The translations under genes and the position numbers were made by a program. Source: Gnetum montanum (lineage: Eukaryota; Streptophyta; Gnetopsida; Gnetales; Gnetaceae). From it: a stretch of 64,000 nt of DNA. This document shows, piece by piece, positions 36,674 through 48,815 of this stretch; positions within the stretch are counted from its first letter, which is position 1, and every line of letters starts with the position of its first letter. The stretch covers positions 188,468-252,467 of the forward strand of contig MNCI01022333.1 in NCBI GenBank assembly GCA_015680685.1. Reading direction: 5' to 3'. The notes under the pieces were generated by a model. That model did not search any database. It was given only the letters and a program-made list of their open reading frames with translations, and was not told where the DNA came from.

Positions 36674-36691
36674 TTGGTGCTAGAAGGAGGG
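36674..36691 (+). other. Primer-binding-like site of element D
   Basis: ttggtgctagaaggaggg lies five bases after the LTR end. Elements C (39,279) and E (52,635) have variants of the same motif after their LTRs, so the three families probably use the same primer tRNA, which I cannot name. Confidence 0.6.
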
Positions 36692-36786
36692 CCAAACTGC
36701 TTAAAACTTACTGTGCTTCAAAACTTGTAGTGTCTACGCTGTTCAGTATACGCCAACCTTGTCTACAAACTTCTCAGCGTCTACGC

Positions 36787-37100
36787 TGTTGAGCATCTAC
36801 GCTATTTAGTATAGGCTACACGCTTTACATCGTAGACTCGTCTACGTTGCTGTTAAGTATACGCTACATGCTCTACGCCGTAGACTCGTCTATGCTGCTA
36901 TTTAGTATACACTGCACACTCTACGCTGTAAACTTGTCTATGCTGCTGTTCAGTATACACTGCACGCTCTATGCCGTAGACTCGTCTACACTGCTGTTCA
37001 GTATACGCTGCACACTCTACACTGTAGAATCTTCTACGCTACTGTTCAGTATATGTCGCACACTCTACGCTGTAGACTCCGTCTACGCTACTTAGCATAT
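36787..37100 (+). repeat. 48-bp tandem array in the element D leader
   Basis: About five and a half copies of a 48-bp unit. Each has the near-palindrome gtagactcgtctac, then gctgttcagtatac, then tgcacgctctacgc. Because 48 is a multiple of three, a frame stays open through it, but the translation is only a 16-residue repeat and is unlikely to be a protein. Confidence 0.9.
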
Positions 37101-37254
37101 ACGCTGCCACTCTATGCTGTCATTATACGCTGGTCATTAAAGCCTGTACACTGAGACCTAGTCTATATGCTGTACGCCACCAACGTAGATTTACACCGCA
37201 TTAGGTATACTAGTTTCATATCCCTTCATTGTGTCATATTCTCAACTGTTCATC

Positions 37255-37866
37255 ATGAACATCGCAAACTCCAATGCTACAACCACACCAGTCACAGACC
37301 TTGTAGGCACCATGGCCGTTCAACAGCCTGTGGTACAACTCACAGTGGAGCCCCGCTGGTCTCTTAGATTGCAAGGGAGGAACCCCTCATCTAATATTAT
37401 AACTCAAGACCAGTACAATTTCATATGCATGAAAATACAAGCCGGCCTAGCTGTGGACCGAGATGAAATGGAAGCTAAGAAGCAATACGAACTTTTCTAT
37501 AGGGGAGGACAAGAGTTCATTCCTTCCCTTTACGATATCATCCCGATTCCAGAGCCTTACTCTGAGCTCATCTCACAACTCCTCCTGCAAAGGAGCCAGT
37601 CTCTAGACCAGCCTGTAGTAAATCCTCAACCGGAAGAGGAGGATGACTTCGCAGCCCAATCTGAGCATGAAGATTCGTACCATAATCTTAGTCCACAAAC
37701 CTATGTCAACCCGTTGTTTCATCCAGCCATAGGGAAAATTACATCCCTTCAACCATTTAGATTCACCCAAGCACAAATACCTCAACAAGAATCATCCGCA
37801 CTTGTTCATATTCCTCCTGCAACCGACCCGCAACTCAATACACTTCCTCTTGCTATTCTCCTTGTA
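37255..37866 (+). pseudogene. Element D gag N-terminus
   Basis: The frame has the same opening as the gag of element E at 53,039: a short variable start, a SLRLQGRNPSS-type segment (SLRIQNWGPEG in E), then QYNFICMKIQAGLAVDRDEM (QYNFLYTKVQVNLPLDMQEL in E) and a KKQYELFYRGGQEFIP stretch. It continues Glu/Pro-rich without a stop until it becomes LRR sequence at about 37,866. The rest of gag-pol is absent. Confidence 0.75.
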
Positions 37867-38872
37867 GACATGCATCAAAATGCTTTTACAAGCTATGTTC
37901 CTTCTCAGTTGGGCACACTAAAAAACCTATCTCTGCTCTACTTGTGGAAAAACAACATGATAGGCAGCATTCCCCCATGTTTAGGGAACTACAACAATCT
38001 TCATAAACTTATATTTGATGAAAATTAGCTAACGAGAGTCATTCCTCTGCAGCTTGGAAGGTTGCTGCTAAATGTTTTCAATGTAATGTCCAATTGTCTT
38101 GTAAATGATGGCTATGCCAAAATTTATATTTAATTTTCTCTTTTAAATTCCTCCAGCTTAAATGTTTTGGATGTTGCTAGAAGGGTTCCCACTCAACCTA
38201 TCAACACTACTTTTGAATGGGACCTTTATATGTGGTCCAATTCCTTGGAAGGCCTTGGAAAGCCTAGAAAACTTGATAAGTCTTGATTTTTCTGAGAACA
38301 AGCTCTCAGGTCATATTTCTAGGTCGATGGGAGAAATCAAGAAAATTTAGAGAATTTCTCTAGGGAACAACAAATTGCAAGGCAAAATACCCTCCAAAAT
38401 TAGGAGGCTTACCTCTACTCTGTATGAGCTTTCAATACAAAATAACTACTTGTTGGGGGGAATTCTTGATGCAATTGGTAACCTAAAAAACCCAAGACAT
38501 TTAGTCATGGTTCATAATAACCTTGCCAAGTACCATTCCTTCTAGGTTAGGATAATGTAATAATTTAGAGCTTTTGGACCTTTCTTCAAATAAGTTCGAT
38601 GGCTCCATCCCACTAAAAGTGGCAAATCTCTACAACATTTAAATCTACTTCAATTTCTCACAAAATTCCTTGCATTAAAGATTGCTAGTAGAAATTGGTA
38701 AGATGATTCACACTAAAGCCATAAATGTTTCAACAAATAAAATTAGTGACACTATTCCATCTGATCTTGGAGGTTGCAACAACTTGCAACATCTGAATTT
38801 ATCGTTTAATGAGTTTGAAGGATTAATTCCAAGGTCTTTGAGCCAGTAGCAAAACCTTATGCCATGAACATG
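37867..38872 (+). pseudogene. LRR receptor kinase fragment (LRR region)
   Basis: Matches 2,545-3,560 of the intact LRR kinase. MHQNAFTSYVPSQLGTL opens it, in frame with the upstream gag, until a stop at 38,026-38,028. The remainder has frameshifts and stops. No kinase domain is present. The end at about 38,872 is the start of the putative element C LTR. Confidence 0.85.
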
Positions 38873-38873
38873 T

Positions 38874-39270
38874 TGATGTCCACACTCCCATGCTCTCATG
38901 GGGTCATGCTTATCAATGTCTCTATTTCTCTCTCTTAATAACCACAGTAAAAATCATGCGACTAGTGGGCATTTGAACTACTGGGTGGTGGCCATTCATG
39001 GTGGAAGTTACAATCATTAGTGGTGAATGTTACAAGTAGAACATGGTGGCAATTACTTCATGGTTGTTATGTGCATTCGTGGTGGAGGATGTGGGCATTA
39101 ATGGTAGGCATTACGAGCTTGCATCACAGTTCTATAAAATTCTATAAAATGGCAGCAAAGGCAGTCTTCAAAAGGGGGGTTTCCCTACCCATACAGGAGG
39201 CACCCTAGGCAATAGTCTCCTAAAATCAGTTTTCTTTCCCAGTGTTGGTGTGACCAAAATTTGTGCATCA
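38874..39270 (+). repeat. Probable element C 5' LTR, short
   Basis: A 397-bp segment starting TGATG and ending CATCA lies between the LRR fragment and a PBS-like ttggcactagaaagaggg at 39,279. It contains TATA-like repeats (tctataaaattctataaaat) near 39,130. No second copy is in the window, so the boundaries rest on the terminal inverted repeat and the PBS position. Confidence 0.5.
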
Positions 39271-39278
39271 ACGCCTTT

Positions 39279-39297
39279 TTGGCACTAGAAAGAGGGC
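39279..39297 (+). other. Primer-binding-like site of element C
   Basis: ttggcactagaaagaggg follows the putative LTR end by nine bases and parallels the sites of elements D and E. Confidence 0.55.
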
Positions 39298-39955
39298 CAT
39301 CTCTCTTACCTTTATTATCCCATTTTCTAAAATATTTATTTTTTTGTCCTTTTCCAATCCCTATTTTGTTTCCCAAAAATTTCATTTTTCTAATTTCAAA
39401 CATATTTTATTTAAAATTTCTATTTTTAGCCATTATTTTGAAAAAGCTTTTTACAGAATTTTCAAGCCCTTTATTTCCTGTTCTCAAAAACTTTATTTTC
39501 TTAAAAATTTTGGGTCTGATCACCCATTTTTCTTTAATCCCTTTTAAAAAAAAAAACAAAAAGCCCTTCTTTCTCAGTCCCATTTTTGAATTTTTGTTTT
39601 GGCGGTCCTTACCTTGGTCCTAGAATAGGTAAGGTGGTTTTATTTAGTTATGCAATTTTAAATCTATTTTTTCTAAAATTTTGCATTTTACTATTTCCTT
39701 TTTAATTTTATAAGTATTGCAATTTTATACATTTATTTTTCTTTTCAAAAAAATATAGCATATTTTAGGATTTTTTTTAACAAAAAAATTATTATTTTAG
39801 TATTTTCTTTTCTTTTTATGCAATTTTATAGTTTCATTCTAACAATTATATTTTATAGTTTTGTTTTATGAGTGAACTTTGCTTTGCTTCTAACCAACCA
39901 TGTCTTCACATCAAGGAATTTTCCAAGTTTTATTCCTAAGAGAACTCGAACTAGG
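39298..39955 (+). other. Element C leader, non-coding
   Basis: Very T-rich sequence with several poly-A/T runs between the PBS-like site and the gag start. No protein match. Confidence 0.5.
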
Positions 39956-41112
39956 ATGGTAGCTAATCAACCCCCAACTCCCTTCATTAGCAACCCCTTC
40001 AACTTCACTAATTATCACAATATCCCAAAATCACTTCAAAATATAAATTTATTTTTCAATCCCACAAACATTACTAGCAATGCCCTCCAACATAGACAAT
40101 GGTTTGAACGCTTACTTGAGATCCACAACATTGTCCAAAATGATGTGGCATGTAGAGTATTTGTGACAACTTTCAGGAGTAAGGCCACTGAATGGTTCTT
40201 AATGCTCCCCAATGCTTCCAATGACTCATGGCAGGAGTTCAAAAATAAGTTTTTGATCCAATTTGACAAATTCACTAGCCCTGCCATAGCATCAAGTAAC
40301 TTCACAAGCTTAAGAAACCTACCTGGGGAGAACGTCTGGGATTACAACCTAAGATTCCTTCACTAGCTAGCCTATGTGCCAAGTGAGATGTGTCCACAAC
40401 CCAATGGCATCCTCAACTTTTACCTTTCTACCATTGATCCATTCTTTGCCTATGCCATCAAATTTGATTCAAACATAATGAAAATACAGGGAGTAATGGC
40501 TAAAGCCATGGAGCTAGAAAAAATTACCCTTATGAACAACATTCAAACCCAGTTTGGGATGATAAGCATTAGTAATCCCATGCAATCTAATCCTCTACCT
40601 CTACCAACTTTCTAAATGGCCAATACTATGTTCCAAACTCCCATTCCCCTTCAAATGACTCAACCTACAAACAACTACTTTCAAGATCCCACATCTTCTT
40701 CATTCCTATCACCTAACACTTGTTTGAATGATGATCAATCAAAGACCTTAATCCAATCAATCATAAACCCACATGGGATATCCAACCCTACTAAACCCTC
40801 AACTCAAACTCAAGATCAAATGATCCATATATTAATTTCACTTCAAAAACTTTCCAACGAAGTAGTTGAACTAGAGCAGAATAACAAGAAGGATCTTATA
40901 CAACCAAAAAAGCCAAGTTCATCAGCCGATGATAATTATTGCCCCCTCCATAACACGATGCAACATTCTAAGATGACTTATCCCCAATTCTTGGCATTAT
41001 ATGGCGATCACATCCAAGGTCAAAAAAATGGGAAACCTCCTATTATGGTCCTTAATGTACCTCATGAAACAAAAAATGAAGAGGTTTTCTCATTGGAGCA
41101 AGTTATGGTAAG
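39956..41112 (+). pseudogene. Element C gag, 5' portion
   Basis: One frame with stops at 40,364-40,366 and 40,613-40,615. Motifs include NALQHRQWFERLLEIHNIVQ, ACRVFVTTFRSKATEWFL and NSWQEFKNKFLIQFDKF, the typical retrotransposon gag core. It ends abruptly where element B is inserted (GTAAG at 41,108-41,112). The same frame resumes at 49,817. Confidence 0.85.
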
Positions 41113-41938
41113 TGATGAGTTGTGATATCACGTACGTGATATCACATCCATGATATCGCATCCACCCATGCAATATCGTGTACGCGATATCGCAGCCCAC
41201 CGCAATGTCTATAAATAAGAGGCAACTTTCCCTATTTTAGATATCTAGACTTAGACCCTTAGCCAAACTATAGCAGTTTTACCATTTCAGAGTTAGAATA
41301 ATTTCCATGTGCCTGCAATAGGAGTCTTAAAGTGAACAGATCTTTATTCGAGAAAATTGTACCTAAGCACACATTTGTGTACGGAAATAAAGATGAACTT
41401 TCTGATAAACCTTGCAACATGTTAACTAAGCTAAATAGGATTTAATTATTGTTAAATATTTAAATGCTTTCCTAGATAAGTAATCTCTCTCAACCCTTGA
41501 CTCTCCTAGTTAAGTGCACTCAGTATGACTACTTTGAGCACGTGTGTAATGCTTGGTAACCTAGTAACAAGTAGCATTTGGTAATCCCAATAGTGTTGCA
41601 TTCATTTAGGGTGTGTGCGACAAGTGGGAATGGATTCTGGTGCTAGGATAATTAGAACTAAGTTACTGAATAGTTAATGAAAGATAGTCATTTAGTTCTC
41701 TTCACCCTCCCCGCTTAGCATAGGACATTAAAAAGATAAAAGATATAAAAATCATATACCTCAAGCTTACTTAACCATATGACCGTGACAATACAAGTAA
41801 GTTTGGGAAGACATTGATTGATTAACCTTAAGTGTTCCATTAAGGCGCGTAAGCATTTAGTCCTTAGAGTTTGATCAGATCAGGCGTGAGATGCTTGTAT
41901 TTGTATGGTTGAGTGTAGGGGTACCTCGCCACTCATCA
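41113..41938 (+). repeat. Element B 5' LTR
   Basis: 826 bp, TGATGAG to CTCATCA. The first 85 bp hold three GATATC palindromes, including a perfect 24-bp one centred on cgtacg near 41,134. A TATA-like tctataaataag lies at 41,209 and AATAAAGATGA at about 41,386. It is longer than the 3' LTR chiefly because of the extra palindrome sequence. Confidence 0.92.
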
Positions 41939-41960
41939 TTGGTGTTGTTGCCAAGGACTT
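41939..41960 (+). other. Primer-binding site of element B
   Basis: ttggtgttgttgccaaggac directly after the LTR resembles the tRNA-Asp-type site TGGCGCCGTTGCCGGGGA with several changes. Confidence 0.75.
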
Positions 41961-42055
41961 AGTTGTTTGTGCACTACGTAGAACATAGGAAATCATTCAC
42001 ATCATTGGGAAACTAGAACGAACCCTTAGGATTGATCAAAAATAAAAATTAGACA

Positions 42056-43966
42056 ATGGTAAATAGCACACTAAACAAGACAAAAATGTCTTCTTCTTTG
42101 CACAAAAGCATTTCACTACTTAGGACCAACACTAGAGATAGTCAGCGGCACAACATACATAACCAAGATCTGCCAGTTCCTCAACAATTCCATGTGGTAT
42201 ATATTCATCATGATGAATATGTACCCGACTTTACCTTTATTCTCCATCAAGACGAACAACTGCGTTGGAGAGACTTAGAGGGTAACATAGTATTGCCCCC
42301 AGACCGAGTAGTCCCCAACATGCTCCTTCATGCTCTCGCACGAATAGGCATGTCACAGTTATATGTAGAGTACGTTACATGTGATTATGACACAAGGAAC
42401 TACCATTCCACAGAAGCACAACATGAAAGGGACTTGTCACAGGAGAGATACTATACATCGTTGAAGGGCAAAGGACCACATAACGCTCCACCCGTCTTAA
42501 GGGAAATTAAGAGTGGTGAACCTATTTCAATAGGTTCTTCACAAAATGATGTTCCTCCTCCTAATGATGGTGAGGAGGTGGTATATTAAAACCTTCACTC
42601 TACGATTCACAACCCTAGTTCTAAATCCCATGAACACCAAGTGTTCAATGAGGGAACACAAACACATGATAAGGGTGGGCAGTATGATTGTAATCACGAT
42701 CAAGGCCAAGATCACTTAAGAGAAGGTATGAAACATTATCATGGCAACGGTTCTCCTTCCTCTTTATCTTCATCGTCACATTCACCCTCTTCTTTTGTAT
42801 CAGGATGCAATCATAGGGAACCTAACTGTGAGGATAAGGGTAAACAAAGTGAAAAACCTTGACGAGAGAGTTGAGAATGAAGACAAGGGAATTCTAGAGA
42901 TTCACAGCATAGAAGAAAGGAAAGCAGGGAACTACGTAGACATCACAAACACTATAAACAAAATGACCACAAAGAACACCTACTTGCAACCTGAAGCATG
43001 TTAAACATCACGGAGGCTGTAAGAATACCCACAAGGAACCAAAAAGATAGCAAGATCAAGAGACTAGACATGAATAACATCCCACGATTTGAGGGGGGAT
43101 ACAATGCTGATCCTCAGAACCACTTACAAGAATTTCATGATGCATGTGCCTTGCAGAACATTGAGAACTAGTGGAAAAAATTAAATTTGTTCCCAAGGAC
43201 ACTAATGACAGAAGCGAAAAGCTGGTACCGGTCCTTAGAATTGAAATCCATTAGAAGGTGGAGTATGATGCTAGAACTATTTAATGATAAATATCAAATG
43301 TACTCTTGAGTGTCCAACCTACGAAAGCAAATCCAAGGATGGAAGCAGGGAAATCACTAACCCTTGGATGCTACCATGAACTGTTATTATGCACTGTTAC
43401 ATTATTGCCCGGGCCATGGTTACGCACAACAAGATCAACTATGCCATCTCGTAGATGGGCTTAGGCATGAAACTAGGAGAACCCTTGGAACATATGCCCA
43501 AGGGAGATTATTAGAGCTTAGGTCCCATCAGGTTCATAGATCGTTAGAGCAAGTAGCCAAGGAAGAGGGGGAGCTACATAAGAGAGAAAGTGCGGAAGAG
43601 TACAACCACAATCCTTCCCTCCGAAAAAGGGGAGTGAGATTCTGTGAGGAGGAGGAAGAGTCACCACTTGAAGAGATGGTGAATAGTAAAACCTTATCGC
43701 TCCAAAAATTAACAATAGAGGTGTCAGTGAAGGTAGACCAAATGTGGGACTCCTTAGATAGTAGATTTGAAACTGTTCTCAAAATCGTAGAGGAGTCTAA
43801 GGAGCGAGGTAGTAACTATAATAAAAAAAGAGGGATTTGGACCATGCACGTAACAAAGGTAAGGGTAAAATGGCCATCACCAAAGAGGTTGTGGATTCTG
43901 ATATGGCCAATGATGGTGGATGTGAGATATGCCAATACGACCATCCTAAGGGATGTTGCCCAGTAA
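42056..43966 (+). pseudogene. Element B gag
   Basis: First frame 42,056-42,589 encodes an N-terminal domain (FHVVYIHHDEYVPDFTFIL, RWRDLEGNIVLPPDRVVPN). Later pieces carry the gag core (near 43,080-43,330) with stops, then a C-terminal part (LRHETRRTLGTYAQGRLLEL, EEGELHKRESAEEYNHN). The zinc-knuckle-like CEICQYDHPKGCCPVISHLQ follows in a shifted frame at about 43,918-43,980. Several stops and at least one frameshift. Confidence 0.8.
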
Positions 43967-44589
43967 TCTCACATCTACAAGAGTCTAGGGTGTATGCACT
44001 CAACCCAAGACTTAACAAACGACAAACACCCCGATGGTTACCTTATCCCCAAGATCATCCAAGGCAGTTCCACCAACCTTTAAAGTATTACCCAAGTGGA
44101 ACTCCACCACAACCTATTGAGCAACACTAGCAGTGGCAATACCCACAGTCATGGGGGATGCCACCACCAAGGCAATAATACCCTTACTGGCAATCGAATC
44201 CATATGGCCATTACATGTAGCAGCCAATCTCTCCACGTGACTCTGCCTATCACGTGACCCCACAACGTCACTACCAAGCTCAAGAGTATTATAGGACTCC
44301 TTCTCTTGGGAGAGACAACCCACAAACATACCATCCTCCAAACCCATCCACAACTCTCACGCTGATAGCTCCATTACCACCCGCTCCAGCAATGCAAGGG
44401 AAACTCCCCACTCAACCATAGCAACATAATGCTCCAAGAGATGTGAACCTTCAACTTGCTGCTAGTTTTGACAACCGTACAAAGAGAAGATCTTTCTTCA
44501 AAACCAATAGTCCAACCAAGCTCTCACAACCACAAGCGGTTGAGCCTTTGAACGCTTCTCCATCAAATAAGGCTTCGGACCTCCCTTCA

Positions 44590-45077
44590 AACCAAAAATA
44601 GAGCTCAATGCACATGGTTGTGTTAACGCATGTTGTCATTGACTGGATTAAGGTGGGCCACCTTCCCAGGAAATTCTTTGATCTGGGAAGTCCTCTAATC
44701 TATCTCCAAGTCACTGGCAATGAACCTCGTAAAGCTCTTCTGGACTAAAGTTCCGAAGTTAACTTAATATCACAAGAGATGTATAAAGCCTGGAACTTGC
44801 CTCCACTAAAGAAGAGTAATATTCTCTTAGACCTAGTTGACCAGTCCATCATTATTCCCTTGAGATTGGTGGAGGACATCGTTACCATTATGTGTGGGTA
44901 GTCATACCCAGCTAATTTCCTAGTGATACAAGTAACCAATGACAAAGAGAACTTCCCAATAATAATGGGGAGGGCATGGCTAAGTACCATAAATGCATGC
45001 CTTGGAATCTATGATCTTTCCCTAGAAATATCTAAGGAAAACACTTTTGGGAAGATCAAGAAGAAGAAAGTTCCATG
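44590..45077 (+). pseudogene. Element B protease, 5' of the inserted solo LTR
   Basis: Follows the element A protease (MVVLTHVV, DWIKVGHLPRKFFD, ALLD, then MYKAWNLPPLKKSN and FPIIMGRAWLST). The active-site Asp is kept (LLD), but the codon after it is a stop (TAA), and the next residues are no longer Ser-Gly. It is interrupted by the solo LTR at 45,078. Confidence 0.8.
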
Positions 45078-46650
45078 TGTAATGACCTAAATCGTCGGTG
45101 TAAGGTTGGAAGGGAAATAGACACCGAGAGATCATCGGGCAGCCACAGCTGACCCTGCCTTCACCTGAGGACAAACAAGAAAAGTAAACGAAGGTAGAGT
45201 GCCTTGGAGGGTTTGCACGCAAATCAACCAAGGACTTCCCTGAGCATAAGCTACAACTAGCATTGGGGTTATTGTAAACGATGTCTTAGAACATCTAAAT
45301 GCATGTAAAATGTAAACATGAGCCGTAAGACGTAAGAATGTGAGGTGTAAAAAAACGTAAACTATAAACTAAATGTAAATTGAATGTAAGCAGAAATGTA
45401 AGCAAAATGTAAAACAGAAAATGGAAATAATGTTTGGTTGGCAAAACATAAATGATCTATTGCATAGAAAGGATGTGCATCGGTCAAAGCATAGCTGCGT
45501 GTAGATGGCAGGTCGAATGCCTAGCCCCAAGGTGATGTAACGTGATGATGAGATGATGTGATGTGGTGAATGTGAGAAATTCTTGGATGCCAACAGTCAG
45601 GTGTGTCTAGCATCCAAGGATTGCAGGTTCTGTCCTCTCTCAGAATTGCCAATCTCTCCAATTTTGCCTCCCCCATTTATGTGAATTGACAAGGTATTTA
45701 TAGGGTTGGGCCGGGCTCGGGCACAAAATTCAAGAATGAAATCAACAACTGGGAGATGAGAGGAAAGCAGATCTAGTGACATGTATCCAATGGATAGTTG
45801 TGCATGAGTTGGATGTCTGTTGGCGAGAGTTGGATTTGTGTCAGATAGTTGTGCACGAGTTGGATGTGTGTTGGCAAGCTACATTCTTGACCAGGTACAT
45901 TGCATTTTACAATTCGTGGGTTATTCAAGCCCATGAAAGTACATTTAATTTAGACCATGGAGGCCTGACATGCCCACAAATGGGATTTACAATGAAATGT
46001 ACAACAAGAGAAATTTGACTACCCAGCGTGACCTGCAATGTGACCTCAAAAACTTGTAATTTTGAGCTCAAATCTGGAATTTCCAAAGGCAGGGTCCCAT
46101 AGTATCAATAGTGGACCTTTAGGATGACTTGCACCCTTGAAATCAAGTCATTTTGGCTTAGTTGTGAGGCTCTAAAAGTTGGTGACGGTGATCCTTACGC
46201 TGTGCATCGTCTGAAAACGTAACCCTAGCACCACCAAGTCAAAATGGCATATTTGAGGCCGAAATCTTGGTTTTCTAGAGGTTGGGAGCTGCTGGGGACC
46301 TTTGTGAAGGTCATGGGGGGTCCTTGTGCTCAATTTTGGCCTATTTTAACTCAATTTCAGGGCTCCAAAAGTTGGTGACACTGATCCTTACGCTGTGCAG
46401 CGTCTAAAAAAGTAACTAAAGTGTACTTAGCCAAAACCAAACATTTTGAACCTGAAACTTTTGATTCTAGTTGCTGGAAGTTAGTGTAATCACTTGTGGG
46501 CCCCGAGGGAACCTTTCTTGTTGAATCATGGGCCTTCAGGGGCTGTTTTGGAGACCTCCAAGTTTGGTCATGTTGTACTCATGTTGGGTAGTAGCATGAC
46601 TTCACTTGATTCTTGTCTAAAAGTGCTAGGCCAAAATTAGTGGTGTTTCA
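45078..46650 (-). mobile_element. Solo LTR of the element D family, inverted inside element B
   Basis: 1,573 bp. On the minus strand it begins TGAAACACCAC and ends GGTCATTACA. The direct duplication CCATG (45,073-45,077 and 46,651-46,655) is perfect. The protease frame of B continues across the site when the insertion is disregarded, matching element A. A minus-strand TATA-like ctataaatacc lies at about 45,700. Unlike the other D-type LTRs it lacks the dense GTATAC array. Confidence 0.92.
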
Positions 46651-46965
46651 CCATGCATAACATACAGTGATATAGAGGGTGATGGCGTACAAGAATATTC
46701 ATCATTACGTGCATGCAATCGGTGTGCCTAGGAAGTTAACATACAAAAGTGCTTGTATGTAGCAACCACACAACAAAAAGACACCCAATGGTTGATAGCT
46801 AATCAAGATAGAAACTCACCAATGTGCATGGGACTAACTAGGGGACCAACTTGCGCCCACGTAGAAGGCATAGATGCACTGGAGCAAGATTGTCATTGAC
46901 TTCCAAACCTTACCTTGAAAACATCAATTAGGGGAAGTTGGAAAATCTTAAAAAATTCAAACAAA
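46651..46965 (+). pseudogene. Element B protease end and RT start
   Basis: Continues the protease-RT linker (GLTRGPTCAHVEGIDALEQ parallels ELTKGITCAYIESIDALEQ in A). Homology to the RT of element A stops near 46,965, and sequence equivalent to the integrase C-terminus of A begins at once (KRILLSVQLTKPYHESRMVN). RT, RNase H and most of integrase have been deleted. Confidence 0.8.
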
Positions 46966-47019
46966 TACTTCGATAAGAGAATACTACTTAGTGTGCAATT
47001 GACCAAACCTTACCATGAA

Positions 47020-48781
47020 TCTAGAATGGTTAATGCACATAACACATCGGAGAAATGATGACCTTGCTCATTATTTCAGATCTCTTCCTTCCAACTTAGT
47101 CATGGGGAAGATGGCCACCTATGCTGATCAATTGAGGACCTTAGTTCCTTTTTAAGTTTTTGTGTTACACATTTTTGTTTTGCAGATTTCTTTAACTTTT
47201 CTTGTTTTTGTTTTTCAACATCATTCATACCTTTTCATTTATTTGTGTGTTTTCTTATTTTGGTAAGTTTGTCACCTAATAAGTGCTCCTGAAGATGGTA
47301 TGAACTATATTCTATTGGTTGCTAATGTTTGGTTTTTACCTTTGAGTTATGATGTTGATACTAAGGTATGGTTCTTTTGATATAACAGGCAATGAGTCCA
47401 CATCACCCATGCATCCATGATTTTCTATGGTCTCTCTTAGCTTAGAACTATACAGTCCCTTTTCTTAAATAATAAGAACTATCAACGAATTGGTGACTAG
47501 GCATTTCTCAAACTAAGGAAGGACTCAAGGATTGAAAAGGGTGTGACTTGAAGGGGACTTGATGCATTTTTGTTGGCCATTCTCTTAGGTACTTGGATGT
47601 TTCCTTTTTGAGTTTTCCTTACCATTCTAACATTGTTCCATTATCGGGAAGCTGAGCTAATAGAAATAATAAGCCTTTGCATGGTGTGATTCTCACGCAA
47701 AAAAAAAAAAAAAAGAGTGAAAAGTGAGAATTCAAAACACACACCTTAGACAAAATGTTCACTTGGGCTAAAAGCATTGGTTATGGAACTAAACAAACAT
47801 GTTCTCTCTAACTAAGGTCCTTTCTTGCTTCCTATGTTCTCCTTTCTCATTTCATTGAAATGGTGGTGACTCTTGGAGAGAGGAATTCTTGTTACTTCAG
47901 GTGGATGGATTGGCCAATTGTATTAATGTGAAGTCACTCGATGTGGATTGTTTGAGGCTGGATTTGGAATGAGATCTACTAAGTTACATTAACCATTAAC
48001 ACACAAGGGGTTGTACACCACCTTGTTCTTGAGACTCCATTCCATTCTCTTCTTTCCATCGTTCTTTCTCCATTGTTTACCTCATTGCCGATTGTATCAG
48101 TAGTCTATATTTTGGTTGATGCATTATTCTATTTTTGGTAAACTCTTGTGGTTAAGACTTTAACTCTTGATTCCAAATGACATTTCTAGATCCTACAGAC
48201 TCTTTGAATGTGGGAATGGCAAGGCATTACTGGCATGAGCCTGCTTTGGGGAGGACCCACTGGCATTCCTATTTGATGCATCAATTAATTTCGTTCCCTT
48301 AAACATTTTTGCAATCAACATTTATTTTTTTCATTTCCATCTCTAACATCCATTTCATTAGTGTTTCAGTTGTCTCTTTTTCTCCATTTTTCTTATTCCT
48401 TATCTTTTTCCATTCTCTCACTACTGGAGGTTCGCTCTCAGTCATGGGGGTCCTAGTCCAATTTTTTCGATTTTCTGCTAACCCCTACACCTTGGGTAGT
48501 CACTAGTATTATATCTCTAGAATCCACATCAGCCATATCACAACTCAACCAATGGACCTTACACTTAGGCAAGGTATCAACTTCATTGTGATTCATTTAC
48601 TCTTGCTAATATAAGACTGTGTTGTGTCTACAGATGACAATCATACACCAACGAATTAGATCTAGAGGGAACACTTGGAATGGACTAGTGCTGGAGCAGT
48701 TATGCAAGGAACAAGATCAATGGCGCAATTATGGATAGACAACGGAAGGCACAATCTTGGCGTCGGCAGCAACAGACTTCA

Positions 48782-48815
<34 letters not shown>

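Noticed and set aside
36847-37095. Open frame with 16-residue repeats
   Set aside because: Consequence of a 48-bp tandem array in a retrotransposon leader; no start context or domain.
36787-37100. CRISPR-like repeat-spacer pattern
   Set aside because: The units are contiguous tandem copies without unique spacers, in a plant nuclear retrotransposon leader.
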